Assembly (NCBI RefSeq): GCF_000069945.1 | Contig: NC_010545.1 | Span: forward strand, 1,488,001-1,552,000 | DNA: 64,000 nucleotides | Direction: 5' to 3' | Origin: Corynebacterium urealyticum DSM 7109 | GTDB lineage: Bacteria; Actinomycetota; Actinomycetes; Mycobacteriales; Mycobacteriaceae | Program-made: the position numbers and the translations under genes | The notes under the pieces: generated by a model | What the model was told of the DNA's origin: nothing | The model's database searches: none | The model's input: only the letters and a program-made list of their open reading frames with translations | Shown here: positions 18,218-26,825 of the stretch, piece by piece | How positions within the stretch are numbered: position 1 is the stretch's first letter | Layout of the letters: the number at the start of each line of letters is the position of its first letter

Positions 18218-19187
18218 AGTTCCGCGCCCTGCCAGCCCCGCGGACCTCTGCGATGGGCACGTCCTGCTCGATACCCCAGGCCTCCCACTCGGCGGCGGTC
18301 TTGGTCTTGAAGGTGGCCGCGAATTGCTCCTCGGTGCCGTCCACGCCCAGCAGCTGCATGGCGCGGGCCATGAAATGCGGCTCCAGGGCGGCAAAGGCCA
18401 CGTGGGTGGGTGTACCACCAGCGGGTGCCGCCTCATAGATCCGGTAGCCCGGCAGCGCCCCGCCTAGCAGGCCACCCGGCGCGCTCAGGCCGAACTGGGC
18501 GGGCAGAGCGAAGGCCTCCGCCGCATCGGCGAGAGCGACCTCGTGATAGCCGCCCCCACCGGTACCGCCGGCACCTTGACCATCGGAGCCTTGGCCTTCT
18601 GCGCCCTGACCGCCCACGCCCGAGCCATCGGCCCCCTCACCCGCACTCCGGCCCAGCAGCAGCGCCAACGCCGCCTGCACCGCGAGCTCGGCACCCGCCA
18701 GGTCGGCCACGGGCACCGTCGGCATGGCCGGTGGCAACAGCGTGCCCGCATGGGCCTGGTAGGTCAGATCATGACCGGCAAGATCGGCGTCGTCCCCCGA
18801 ATGGCCAACGATCGCGACCTGGCACAACCGCGGATACGCCGCGTGCAGCTCGTCCCAGGACAAACCCAACCGCGCGAGTGCTGAGGGCCGGGAGGAGGTG
18901 ATCAGGACGTCGCAGCTACTCAGCAGCTCATGGAGGGTGCCGCGGTCCGCCTCCTCCTTGAGGTTCAGCTGCACCACGTCCTGGCCGGTACAGAGCCACT
19001 CGTAATACTTCGGGGCCGCCTGAGCCATGAGGTCCCCGGTGGGGCCCTCGATCTTGGTCACCTTCGCGCCCATGTCGGCCAACCTGCGGGCCGCGATCGG
19101 ACCCGGCAAATTGGGCGCGAGGCTCAGCACATTGACTCCGCGAAGCACGGTCGGCGGTACTGGCAAAGGCACAACAATCCCCTCCAT
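18216..19187 (-). CDS. CaiB/BaiF family (class III) CoA-transferase or alpha-methylacyl-CoA racemase
   Basis: Class III CoA-transferase fold enzyme acting on acyl-CoA thioesters. ATG 19187 is preferred (MEGIVVPLPV); upstream codons of the frame are unlike the family. Conserved parts are LAPNLPGPIAARRLADMGAKVTKIE (N-terminal nucleotide-like fold), DVVQLNLK, and SCDVLITSSRPSALARLGL. At 323 residues it is near the racemase size, but contains a Gly/Gln/Ser low-complexity stretch of about 35 residues (GEGADGSGVGGQG and following) where homologues have a short loop. The usual catalytic region GHDLTYQA is present before it. A GlxR/CRP-like site lies 33 bp upstream. Confidence 0.85.
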   Translation of the reverse strand: MEGIVVPLPVPPTVLRGVNVLSLAPNLPGPIAARRLADMGAKVTKIEGPTGDLMAQAAPKYYEWLCTGQDVVQLNLKEEADRGTLHELLSSCDVLITSSRPSALARLGLSWDELHAAYPRLCQVAIVGHSGDDADLAGHDLTYQAHAGTLLPPAMPTVPVADLAGAELAVQAALALLLGRSAGEGADGSGVGGQGAEGQGSDGQGAGGTGGGGYHEVALADAAEAFALPAQFGLSAPGGLLGGALPGYRIYEAAPAGGTPTHVAFAALEPHFMARAMQLLGVDGTEEQFAATFKTKTAAEWEAWGIEQDVPIAEVRGAGRARN

Positions 19188-19219
19188 TTTTCGGGCGCAT
19201 TTGATCCCAAAAACTACAC

Positions 19220-19235
19220 TGTGACGGAACTCACA
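19220..19235. promoter_or_regulatory. GlxR/CRP-type operator, perfect consensus
   Basis: TGTGACGGAACTCACA fits the corynebacterial GlxR (cAMP-CRP family) consensus TGTGA-N6-TCACA exactly. It lies 33 bp upstream of the CoA-transferase start, in promoter position, suggesting carbon-source control of that gene. Confidence 0.7.
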
Positions 19236-19280
19236 TCTAGCGATAGTAGCAATCACGCTGGGCCGTGCCCGCGTTTCGCG

Positions 19281-19296
19281 AGTGACGCGCATCACT
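19281..19296. promoter_or_regulatory. Second, weaker GlxR/CRP-like palindrome
   Basis: AGTGACGCGCATCACT keeps GTGA-N6-TCAC, with changed outer bases. It is 46 bp from the perfect site, a spacing that could allow joint occupancy. Confidence 0.4.
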
Positions 19297-19641
19297 GCAT
19301 GTCTCCGCCGGTTCCCAGCCCGCTCCCACGGTTTTCTGCGGCGCCACTACCCCCGCACGAAAAGCACCCTCAACACCCGGGCTTTTCACAGTTTGCGCAA
19401 TAAACCGCCCCGCACCCTGCGCTTTTCCGTATCGTGGAAAACCGTGCCCCTCGGCGCGACGCGGAATAATCCCCGCCAATCGCCCCCGCACACGGGTCAG
19501 CAAACCAGCGCGGCACACCGCGCACGCAACAGATGCTGAGAGGCTGCCGAACACGATTCTGGAGAGAATGCTTCTGGAATTCCTTGTCCGAGGCCGCAGC
19601 ACAGGTGGCCGTCGAAACAAATGGAAAGGATTGAGTACCCC

Positions 19642-20835
19642 TTGACCAGCTCAAGCACGGAGAACTCAAACACTACTGACCAGGCATCCGCCAACCCGAC
19701 CCGCATCGACTTCCTCTACCTCAACGAAGAAGAGATGGTCGACGCTGGCGTCACCGACCTCGCCGCGTGCGTCGAGACGATGGAGGAAACCCTCATCCTG
19801 CTCGCCGACGGCGACTACCGCATGGCAGGCGCGTCCGCGAACTCCCACGGCGCGCAGATCAACTTCCCGGACAACCCGGAGCACGAAGGCATGCCCGCCA
19901 ACGGCCCGGACCGCCGCTTCATGGCCATGCCCGCCTACCTCGGCGGCCGCTTCCGCAACTCCGGTGTGAAGTGGTACGGCTCCAACGCCGATAACCGCCA
20001 GAACGACCTGCCGCGGTCCATCCACCTGTTCATCCTCAACGACGCCGTCACCGGCGCACCGCTGTCCGTGATGTCCGCGAACCTGCTCTCCGCCTACCGC
20101 ACCGGCTCCGTGCCGGGCGTGGGTGTCAAGCACCTCGCCGTCGAGAACGCCGAGACGGTCGGCATCGTCGGCCCAGGTGTGATGTCCCGCACCATCCTCG
20201 GTGCCGCACTGACCCAGCGCCCGAGCATCAAGAACGTCAAGATCAAGGGCCGCTCCGCAGGCTCCACCCAGCGCGCCGCCGACTGGATCAAGGAGAACTA
20301 CCCGCAGCTCGAGGACGTCCGCATCGTCGAGACGGAAGAAGAGGCAATCCGGGACTCCGACATCGTCATCACCGGCACCTCCACCTCCCCGGACGGCCCG
20401 TCCGGCTTCCCATACCTGAAGAAGGAATACCTCAAGCCAGGCGCCCTCCTGCTCATGCCAGCAGCCGCCCGCCTCGACGACGAATTCGTCCAGTCCGATG
20501 ACTGCCGCCTCGTCGTCGACTACACCGGCCTTTACGAAGAGTGGTTCAACGAAAACGGGCCGGACGTCACCTACGAGCGCCTGCTCGGCATCCCGGGCAA
20601 CCGCTGGTGGGACATGAAGGAAGAAGGCACCCTGCCTGCAGACAAGCTCGTCAACATCGGCGACATCGCCTCCGGCAAGGCCCCAGGCCGCCAGAACGAC
20701 GACGAGATCTTCTGCTACTCCATCGGCGGCATGCCCGTCGAGGACGTCGCCTGGGCCACCGACGTCTACGAAAACGCCCTGAAGAAGGGCATCGGCACCA
20801 AGCTCAACCTCTGGGACACCCCACGGTTGACCTAA
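19642..20835 (+). CDS. Ornithine cyclodeaminase/mu-crystallin family protein (possible tyramine oxidase subunit B type)
   Basis: NAD(P)-binding protein of the ornithine cyclodeaminase/mu-crystallin family. The Rossmann motif is GIVGPGVMSR and the substrate-pocket region is FRNSGVKWYGSN. TTG at 19642 is preferred because GGAAAGGA lies 12 nt before it; an in-frame ATG at 19621 would overlap that ribosome site. The product is about 397 residues, longer than classical cyclodeaminases (about 350), with a C-terminal extension containing CYSIGGMPVEDVAWATDVYENA. From memory, this longer form resembles proteins annotated as tyramine oxidase subunit B, but no amine oxidase gene is adjacent, so I leave the reaction open. 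A strong terminator follows. Confidence 0.85.
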   Translation: MTSSSTENSNTTDQASANPTRIDFLYLNEEEMVDAGVTDLAACVETMEETLILLADGDYRMAGASANSHGAQINFPDNPEHEGMPANGPDRRFMAMPAYLGGRFRNSGVKWYGSNADNRQNDLPRSIHLFILNDAVTGAPLSVMSANLLSAYRTGSVPGVGVKHLAVENAETVGIVGPGVMSRTILGAALTQRPSIKNVKIKGRSAGSTQRAADWIKENYPQLEDVRIVETEEEAIRDSDIVITGTSTSPDGPSGFPYLKKEYLKPGALLLMPAAARLDDEFVQSDDCRLVVDYTGLYEEWFNENGPDVTYERLLGIPGNRWWDMKEEGTLPADKLVNIGDIASGKAPGRQNDDEIFCYSIGGMPVEDVAWATDVYENALKKGIGTKLNLWDTPRLT

Positions 20836-20862
20836 AGCCTGCGGCAACAGACCGCACGCAGC

Positions 20863-20898
20863 AACGCCCGGTCGCACAGCACTGACCGGGCGTTTTCC
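20863..20898 (+). terminator. Rho-independent terminator after the cyclodeaminase-family gene
   Basis: Perfect 11-bp stem AACGCCCGGTC/GACCGGGCGTT with a 10-nt loop, followed by TT. It ends 28 bp after the stop codon and separates this gene from glnA. Confidence 0.85.
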
Positions 20899-20983
20899 CT
20901 ACCATCGGTAGTGAGAACTAAATACACAACTGAATAACGCACGACTTGCACACCACAAACGCCAAGAAGCGAAGTGAAACCCC

Positions 20984-22441
20984 ATGGGTAAGTTCAAACC
21001 CGGAAGCGAACACACCACCCCAGAAGGCATCCAGAAGTTCATCCGCGACGAAGAGATCCGCTGGGTGGACGTCCAATTCACCGACGTCCCAGGCATCGAA
21101 CAGCACCTCACCGTGCCAGCATCCGCCTTCGACGAGGACGCGATCCAGGAAGGCCTCGCATTCGACGGCTCCTCCATCGCCGGCTACACCAGCGTCGACA
21201 ACTCCGACATGATGCTACTGCCCGACCTCGAGACCGCGTTTGTGGACCCCTTCCGCAAGTCCAAGACGCTGAACGTGAAGTTCTTCGTCCACGACCCGCA
21301 CACCCGCGAGCCCTTCAGCCGCGACCCCCGCAACATCGCACGCAAGGCTGAGCAGTACCTCGCGGAGCTCGGCTTCGCCGACACCTGCAACTTCGGCGCC
21401 GAGGCGGAGTTCTACATCTTCGACTCCGTGCGCTACGACTCCACCACCAATAAGTCCTTCCACGAGGTGGACTCCGTCGAGGGCTGGTGGAACTCCGGCG
21501 CGAAGGAAAACCCGGACGGCTCCCGCAACCTGGGCCACAAGGTGCGCACCAAGGGCGGCTACTTCCCCACCGCGCCCTACGACCACATGCAGGACCTCCG
21601 CGACGAAATCGGTGAGCACCTGCAGGACGTCGGCTTCGACGTCGAACGCTCCCACCACGAGATGGGCTCCGGCGGACAGCAGGAAATCAACTACCGCTTC
21701 AACACCCTCCTGCACGCCGCGGACGACATGCAGACCTTCAAGTACGTCGTGAAGAACACCGCGAAGTTCAACCAGAAGTCCGCCACCTTCATGCCCAAGC
21801 CGCTCGCCGGCGACGGTGGCTCCGGCATGCACATCCACCAGTCCCTCTGGAAGGACGGCCAGCCGCTGTTCCACGACGAGAACGGTTACGGTGGGCTCTC
21901 CGACATGGCGCGCTACTACATCGGCGGCATCCTCAAGCACGCCGGCGCTGTGCTGGCGTTCACGAACCCGACGATGAACTCCTACCACCGCCTGGTGCCG
22001 GGCTTCGAGGCGCCGGTGAACCTGGTGTACTCCCAGGAGAACCGCTCCGCCGCGATCCGCATCCCGATCACCGGGTCCAACCCGAAGGCCAAGCGCATCG
22101 AGTTCCGCGCGCCGGACCCATCGGGTAATCCATACCTGGCGTTCACCGCCGCGATGATGGCTGGCCTGGATGGCATTAAGAACCGCATCGAGCCAGGTGA
22201 CCCAGTGGATAAGGACCTCTACGAGCTGCCGCCGGAGGAGCTGAAGGGCATCCCGACCGTTCCGTACTCCCTGGACGGGGCCCTCGAGGCGCTGGAGGAG
22301 GATCACGACTTCCTCACCGCCGGGAACGTGTTCACCGAGGACTTGATCGAGGCGCACATCCGCTACAAGTTCGACGAGGAGATCATGCCGGCCCGCCTGC
22401 GCCCGACCACGCAGGAGTTCGAGCTGTACTACGACTGCTAG
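20984..22441 (+). CDS. glnA: Glutamine synthetase type I-beta, adenylylation-regulated
   Basis: ATP-dependent amidation of glutamate to glutamine, the main ammonium-assimilating enzyme. The 485 residues carry all GSI signatures: FDGSS (60-64), metal-ligand region EAEFY (140-144), the HIHQS segment (283-287), [17 protein letters not shown] and NRSA (353-356). The adenylylation loop [11 protein letters not shown] contains Tyr413, the expected target of GlnE encoded 14 kb downstream, which marks it as the regulated beta subtype. The ATG at 20984 starts with the usual MGKF region; purine-rich AAGCGAAG lies upstream. Length is normal. Confidence 0.97.
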   Translation: MGKFKPGSEHTTPEGIQKFIRDEEIRWVDVQFTDVPGIEQHLTVPASAFDEDAIQEGLAFDGSSIAGYTSVDNSDMMLLPDLETAFVDPFRKSKTLNVKFFVHDPHTREPFSRDPRNIARKAEQYLAELGFADTCNFGAEAEFYIFDSVRYDSTTNKSFHEVDSVEGWWNSGAKENPDGSRNLGHKVRTKGGYFPTAPYDHMQDLRDEIGEHLQDVGFDVERSHHEMGSGGQQEINYRFNTLLHAADDMQTFKYVVKNTAKFNQKSATFMPKPLAGDGGSGMHIHQSLWKDGQPLFHDENGYGGLSDMARYYIGGILKHAGAVLAFTNPTMNSYHRLVPGFEAPVNLVYSQENRSAAIRIPITGSNPKAKRIEFRAPDPSGNPYLAFTAAMMAGLDGIKNRIEPGDPVDKDLYELPPEELKGIPTVPYSLDGALEALEEDHDFLTAGNVFTEDLIEAHIRYKFDEEIMPARLRPTTQEFELYYDC

Positions 22442-22467
22442 TCGGTTTGGGTGGCGTCCCATCGTGC

Positions 22468-22593
22468 GTTTTGCACCCCATCGTGCGTTTTGCGCCCCCT
22501 CGTGCGTTTTGCAGAGTTTAATGCCGCTTTTCGGGCATTTTCCGGCATCAAACTCTGCAAAACGTGAGGGGTCGGGAACACACTCTGCAAAAC
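22468..22593. repeat. Hairpin element A1 with tandem half-arms
   Basis: Core 22506-22563 is a 58-nt imperfect palindrome: 21-nt arms (5' end GTTTTGCAGAGTT, 3' end AACTCTGCAAAAC) around a 16-nt loop. Two short GTGCGTTTTGC half-copies precede it at 19-bp spacing (GTTTT at 22468 and 22487), and one CACTCTGCAAAAC half-copy follows 30 bp later, ending at 22593. In this copy the arms differ at one position only. Confidence 0.9.
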
Positions 22594-22650
22594 GTTCGGG
22601 GAGGCGGAGTTCTTTCGCGGGCCGCTAGTCCGCCGGGACCGCTACGCGCG

Positions 22651-22845
22651 CCCCGACGTCGGACCTCTTCTTCACGTTGTCTGCGTAGGCTCCCGACCCT
22701 GGTAGTGATACCCGACCCCGACGTCGGACCCCTCCTTCACGTTGTCTGCGTAGGCTCCCGACCCTGGTAGTGATGCCCGACCCCGACGTCGGACCCCTCC
22801 TTCACGTTGTCTGCGTAGGCTCCCGACCCTGGTAGTGATGCCCGA
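22651..22845. repeat. Tandem array of three 65-bp units
   Basis: Units begin at 22651, 22716 and 22781 with CCCCGACGTCGGACC and contain CTGCGTAGGCTCCCGACCC. They are nearly identical, the first being the most diverged, so expansion is recent. No coding role is evident. Confidence 0.92.
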
Positions 22846-22921
22846 CCCCGGCGGTGGCGCCCGACCCCGACGGTGGCACCCGACCCCGACGGTGGCGCCC
22901 GACCCCGACGGTGGCGCGCGG
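22846..22921. repeat. Tandem array of four 19-bp units
   Basis: CCCCGACGGTGGCGCCCGA-like units start at 22846, 22865, 22884 and 22903. The unit looks derived from the CCCGACCCCGACG junction of the neighbouring 65-bp array. It runs right up to the transporter gene start and may overlap its promoter. Confidence 0.9.
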
Positions 22922-22937
22922 GGCGTGGAGCGTTACT

Positions 22938-23885
22938 ATGCCCTGCGTGACTAAGAAGTTTCGGGAACTCCCGCCACCGGGCCCCGCATGGGGCGGCAGC
23001 CTCATGGGCACCTCGATCGTCGCGCGCCTGCTCGTCGAGAAATACATAATGATCGGCGCGAGCATCTTCGCAGCGATCGCGTGCGTGATCCTTGTGGCGC
23101 TGACCATCGGATTCGCCCGCTACCGGCAGCCGAGCTTCCAGCGCACCACCGTGGCCGAGTGGTCGATGTTTTTCATCGGCATTCTCGCGCTCGGGGCTGC
23201 GCTTTCTGGACTTACGGACGTCCCCACCTACCGCCTCATCGGGTTCTGGATTGGTGCACCCGTCACCACAGTGACGTGGGCGATCCAGCTATCACGCTTT
23301 TCCGGGAAACCACGGTTCACATGGGGTTTGCCGCTGGTCGGGCCGATGATTTCCGCTTCGGTGTCCGGCTGGCTGGCCCGCGATTACGGGCAGATGTACC
23401 ACGTCATGGGCACCGCGTTCTTCGTGATGTCGCTGCTCACCGCCGTGCCCGTGTTCGCGCACGTGTACTGGGCGGCGTGGCACGGCGAGGTGGACCTTTC
23501 AGGCCCGAACTCCGCGACCGCGTGGGTGCCACTCGGCGTGATCGGGCAGTCCACCACCGCCATGCAGATCCTCTACCCGAGCACGATCTCGGTGTACTAC
23601 GGCTACGTCGCGCTTGTGCTCGCCGTGCCGCTGGCGATCTTTGCGATGGTGACCTTCTACCCGAATGTGGCGCGCTGGGCGGATTACTCGCCGGCGTGGT
23701 GGTCGTGCACCTTCCCGCCGGGCACCATCAGCATGGGCGGACACCAGGTTGCACTGGTCAATGGTTCGCAGTGGCTGGACGCGGTCGCGCTGGCGATCCC
23801 CTTCCTGCTTCTCGCGCACTGGACGGCCTGCTCGACCCGCTTCCTCAGCTGGGTTGCTGAGGGCCGCCGCGGCCGGGCTGCCTAG
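22938..23885 (+). CDS. TDT-family transporter (SLAC1/TehA/Mae1-like)
   Basis: Membrane protein of the tellurite-resistance/dicarboxylate transporter family, ten-helix channels or carriers for C4-dicarboxylates, sulfite or other anions. The conserved N-terminus is FRELPPPGPAWGGSLMGTSI, followed by about 8-10 hydrophobic helices. The start could be ATG 22938 or GTG 22947; neither has a clear ribosome site. Length (about 315 aa) is normal. Substrate is not deducible. The gene sits alone between two repeat blocks and has a GC-rich tandem array immediately upstream. Confidence 0.85.
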   Translation: MPCVTKKFRELPPPGPAWGGSLMGTSIVARLLVEKYIMIGASIFAAIACVILVALTIGFARYRQPSFQRTTVAEWSMFFIGILALGAALSGLTDVPTYRLIGFWIGAPVTTVTWAIQLSRFSGKPRFTWGLPLVGPMISASVSGWLARDYGQMYHVMGTAFFVMSLLTAVPVFAHVYWAAWHGEVDLSGPNSATAWVPLGVIGQSTTAMQILYPSTISVYYGYVALVLAVPLAIFAMVTFYPNVARWADYSPAWWSCTFPPGTISMGGHQVALVNGSQWLDAVALAIPFLLLAHWTACSTRFLSWVAEGRRGRAA

Positions 23886-23992
23886 CCCCGCCCGCGGCCG
23901 TGCCCTGCCCCCCCGCTCGGCCCTGCCCTGCCCGGCTCTGCCCCCTGCCCGACTCGGCCCCCGCTCGGCTCCGTTCGGCCCTCTTCCCATGC

Positions 23993-24081
23993 GTTTTGCA
24001 GAGTTGAGTGTCGCGTTTTGGCTCTTTTCCGGCATCAAACTCTGCAAAACATGAGTAGGGCGGGAGCACACCCCGCAAAAC
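23993..24081. repeat. Hairpin element A2 plus one downstream half-arm
   Basis: Core 23993-24050, 58 nt, arms GTTTTGCAGAGTT.../...AACTCTGCAAAAC with the same mismatch block as A3 and A4 after position 13. A diverged half-arm (CCCCGCAAAAC) ends exactly 31 bp further at 24081. Confidence 0.88.
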
Positions 24082-24125
24082 GCGAATGAGATGCGTGCAG
24101 AGCCCCGCTCGGCCCTCCCCGGCCC

Positions 24126-24183
24126 GTTTTGGGCCGTGGAATGTCAATAATCACGCAAAAAGTGACACGCCACAGCCCAAAAC
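24126..24183. repeat. Hairpin element B1
   Basis: 58-nt imperfect palindrome with arms GTTTTGGGCCGTGG.../...CCACAGCCCAAAAC, 21-16-21 geometry, loop ending CGCAAAAAG. One arm base differs from B2 and B3. Confidence 0.88.
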
Positions 24184-24221
24184 CAGGTTCGCAGTGAGCG
24201 CTCAGCCGCAGCGCCCGGCAG

Positions 24222-24357
24222 GTCGGGGCACCCAGGTAGGTCAATGGGCCCCCGGCCCGTCGGGACACCCAGGTAGGTCAATGGGCCCCCGGCCCGTCGG
24301 GGCACCCAGGTAGGTCAATGGGCCCCCGGCCCGTCGGGGCACCCCCAGGCAAGTCGG
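24222..24357. repeat. Tandem array of 37-bp units
   Basis: CCCAGGTAGGTCAATGGGCC recurs at 24231, 24268 and 24305 (37-bp period), with a degenerate fourth copy near 24342. It ends about 15 bp before the stop of the minus-strand permease gene, so it occupies that operon's 3' region. Confidence 0.9.
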
Positions 24358-24372
24358 GGTCACCCCGCCAGG

Positions 24373-25092
24373 TCAGTGGACCACCCCAGGCATCTCGGGA
24401 ACCACCGCGGGCATGGAACGGCGATGCGTCCTCAGCGCCCACACCAGCACCAGCTCCGAAACCACGCACACGACCACAGCAAACATGGGTACGCCGGGCC
24501 ACGGTGCGGCGATGTTGACGTCCAAAACCATGAGCACGGCACCAAGACCATAAGCCGCAACGAAACCACCCAACACGGCAACAACGCACGCCCTGGTGCC
24601 GCGCGCGCCGAAGACCGCACCAAGGGCGGTGCCTGCAAACGTCCCCATCAGGAAGCTGAGGAATACGCACAGCCCGGTCAGCGCAAACGTCCCCACCGGC
24701 ATGCCTGGGCCGTCGCTGGCGTAGCGCACGCCATCGGCGACCTCGTAGCCATGCGCATGAACGGTGAAGGAAGCAAAGTCCTGGTAAAAGGTCGGATTCC
24801 GATCCGACACAATAATCATCAGCGTGACCAGGGCCGCGGCCAGAAGCGACACCAGCAACGCCGACAAGATCGCGGACCGCACCCAGCGGGCCGCGCTCAC
24901 CCCGAAATCGCGCAGCCGCACAGACCGCGCGGCCGTCACCGCGAACAGCCCCGCGAGCACGAGGACCGCGAGCATCGTGTTCTCCGTCCCTCGGGACACA
25001 ACCAGGCCACCGAAAGCGGCGAGCAGCATCGCGCCCGCGCTCACCCCAAGGAAGGTCCGCGGGTTCGTGGCGCTAAAAACTCCGAGTGTCAT
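24373..25092 (-). CDS. Integral membrane protein, probable permease partner of the adjacent ABC ATPase
   Basis: About six hydrophobic helices in 239 residues and no recognisable enzyme motif; I read it as the membrane subunit of a small ABC exporter, because its ATG overlaps the stop of the ATPase gene as ATGA and it is the third gene of a GntR-ATPase-membrane protein operon. This layout is that of YtrA-type regulated transporters. The C-terminus is cytosolic and short. The sequence itself is weakly conserved, so function rests on context. Confidence 0.75.
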   Translation of the reverse strand: MTLGVFSATNPRTFLGVSAGAMLLAAFGGLVVSRGTENTMLAVLVLAGLFAVTAARSVRLRDFGVSAARWVRSAILSALLVSLLAAALVTLMIIVSDRNPTFYQDFASFTVHAHGYEVADGVRYASDGPGMPVGTFALTGLCVFLSFLMGTFAGTALGAVFGARGTRACVVAVLGGFVAAYGLGAVLMVLDVNIAAPWPGVPMFAVVVCVVSELVLVWALRTHRRSMPAVVPEMPGVVH

Positions 25093-25883
25093 TGTGCGCT
25101 CCTTTCGATATAAGCGCTGGTACTGGCCAGGTCAATGAGTTCCGCGGGGTCGAGGTAGCTGACCTCAACGCCGACGGTGCGCGCATGCTGGGCTGCCGAC
25201 GCGCTCAGCGGTGCGGCGAGCACGAGCTCACTGCGCTCCCCCAGGGTTTTCCGCGAGAACACGGGCAGGTCCGCAGCGATCAGCCCCACCTGCTCCGTCA
25301 TCCCGCGCAGCACCGGGTGGCGCGTGCGCAGCTGGTCGACGTCGAATGGGCCGTGGGGTTCGTGGTTATGGATGACGATCAGCGTCTCCACCAGGCCCGC
25401 GAGATCCTGGGAGTGTTGGGAGGTCAGGACGATCGTCCGTTCCGGGGCTGGGTCCTTGGGTGGGACGACGTCCCCGCCGTCGGTGATGGTGGCGTCCGCG
25501 ACGGCGTCGTCCGTCATGGCGTCGATGAACATGCTGCGCAAACGGTTGCGGAACTCGACGTCCAGGCCGTTGAAAGGTTCGTCGAAGAGGAGCGCCGGCT
25601 GGCCGGAGGCGAGGGCCGCGGCGGTGATCACCATCTGGCGCTGCCCAAGGCTGAGGCTCTTCATCGGGGTGGTGGCCGGGAAGTCGAGAAGGGATTCAGC
25701 GCGGCTGATGTCGAGCTCTGACCAGCCAGTTTTCGCGATTGCGAAGTACTCGCGCGGAGTGGCGCCGTAAAGGGCGGCGTCGGGAGCTGCTTGCGCGAGC
25801 GCCGTGCCGGGGTTCTGGCTGAGGGTGCGCAGGTAGTAAGTCTTGCCGGCACCATTCGGGCCAATGACTCCGTAAATGCTCAC
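25089..25883 (-). CDS. ABC transporter ATP-binding protein
   Basis: Nucleotide-binding subunit. Walker A is GPNGAGKT near residue 8, which is unusually close to the N-terminus because the family's first beta-strands are shortened. The signature is SLGQRQM and Walker B is ALLFDEPFNGLD; a switch histidine region follows at LTSQHSQDL. The start is GTG 25883, overlapping the regulator's TGA (GTGA), with GGAGGAG upstream. A C-terminal extension with VEVSYLDP replaces the usual end. It should power the membrane protein encoded next. Confidence 0.9.
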   Translation of the reverse strand: MSIYGVIGPNGAGKTYYLRTLSQNPGTALAQAAPDAALYGATPREYFAIAKTGWSELDISRAESLLDFPATTPMKSLSLGQRQMVITAAALASGQPALLFDEPFNGLDVEFRNRLRSMFIDAMTDDAVADATITDGGDVVPPKDPAPERTIVLTSQHSQDLAGLVETLIVIHNHEPHGPFDVDQLRTRHPVLRGMTEQVGLIAADLPVFSRKTLGERSELVLAAPLSASAAQHARTVGVEVSYLDPAELIDLASTSAYIERSAQ

Positions 25884-26242
25884 TTCTCCTCCTTCAGCAT
25901 GGCGATGATCTCCTCGAGCGAGAGACCGAGCGCGACGGCTTCGGTTTTGAGCGGGTCGATGTAGGTGCGTTGGAATGCGCCCTTGCGCTCGCTGCGGATG
26001 CGCTCGCGGGCGCCCTGGGTGACGAACATGCCGAGCCCTCGTTTCTTTTCGACGAGCTTTTCTTGTGAGAGTTCTGTCATGGCTTTGGCGGCCGTTGTGG
26101 GGTTGACCTGGTAGAACTCCGAGAGTTCTTTCGTGGATGGGGCTCGTTGATCGATGGCGAGCTCACCGGACAAGATCATGGACTTCAGGTCCTCCGCGAT
26201 CTGTATGTAGATCGGGCGGGGATCTGCTGGATCAGTCTGCAT
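25880..26242 (-). CDS. GntR-family regulator, YtrA subfamily
   Basis: Short GntR protein: a winged-helix DNA-binding domain (PIYIQIAEDLKSMILSGEL, then STKELSEFYQVNPTTAAKAMTEL) and a brief C-terminal helical region, typical of YtrA regulators that repress their own ABC operon. ATG 26242 is chosen because GGGAGGT lies just upstream; the longer frame from 26281 would put coding sequence over the inverted repeat at 26263-26286. The product is 120 residues. It overlaps the ATPase gene by 4 bp. Confidence 0.88.
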   Translation of the reverse strand: MQTDPADPRPIYIQIAEDLKSMILSGELAIDQRAPSTKELSEFYQVNPTTAAKAMTELSQEKLVEKKRGLGMFVTQGARERIRSERKGAFQRTYIDPLKTEAVALGLSLEEIIAMLKEEK

Positions 26243-26262
26243 GACCACCTCCCTGGTTATGG

Positions 26263-26286
26263 GGTTTACCATGTAGGTCATAAACC
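26263..26286. promoter_or_regulatory. Inverted repeat, probable YtrA-type operator
   Basis: GGTTTA-N12-TAAACC, centred about 30 bp upstream of the regulator's ATG. Position directly in front of an autoregulated GntR gene makes it the likely operator. Confidence 0.6.
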
Positions 26287-26543
26287 TAAGGGGAGGTGGG
26301 GGTCGGCGTCAAGGCTTTATGGCAAAGGCTCGACTTGGTGCAGGTCGCGGCGAAGCGCGCACCGTAGCCCCCGGGACCCGTAACCCCGTGCCCCCCGTGC
26401 CCCCCCGTGCCCCCGTGCCCCGCCTGCCGCCAGGCCGTTGACCTGCACCCCCGCGGCGCCATAGCCCGCCACCTGAGCCCCGGCACCCCCCGCAACCTGC
26501 GCCCCGTCACCCCTATGGCCCCCCGCTCGGCCCTCCCCTGCAC

Positions 26544-26601
26544 GTTTTGGGCCGTGGAATGTCAGCAAACGCGCAAAAAGTGACACGCCACGGCCCAAAA
26601 C
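26544..26601. repeat. Hairpin element B2
   Basis: 58 nt, arms GTTTTGGGCCGTGG.../...CCACGGCCCAAAAC, 16-nt loop ending GCGCAAAAAG. Confidence 0.9.
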
Positions 26602-26668
26602 CAGGTTTGCTGCCCCTAGCTTGTGCGTGCTGAGGGCCAGGGCACAGCCCGCGACCCCCCCCACGTGC

Positions 26669-26788
26669 GTTTTGCAGAGTTGAGTGTCGCTTTTTGGCCG
26701 ATTTCCGGCATCAAACTCTGCAAAACATGAGGAAGGAGGAAACACACTCTGCAAAACCCCAGAAGGACGGGAGCGCACTCTACAAAAC
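26669..26788. repeat. Hairpin element A3 with two downstream half-arms
   Basis: Core 26669-26726 (58 nt). Half-arms CACTCTGCAAAAC and CACTCTACAAAAC end at 26757 and 26788, a regular 31-bp step from the core end. Confidence 0.9.
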
Positions 26789-26825
26789 ATCAATGATCGG
26801 GCATGCTGATTCCTCTCCCCGGCCC

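Larger units (their letters stand above)
19188..19641. other. Divergent intergenic region with GlxR/CRP-like sites
   Basis: About 450 bp between the minus-strand CoA-transferase and the plus-strand cyclodeaminase-family gene. No coding frame resembles a protein. It holds two CRP/GlxR-type palindromes described separately, and a purine-rich ribosome site just before the plus-strand gene. Confidence 0.6.

Noticed and set aside
24222..24357. CRISPR array (37-bp repeats)
   Set aside because: Units are contiguous with no unique spacers, and there are no cas genes.
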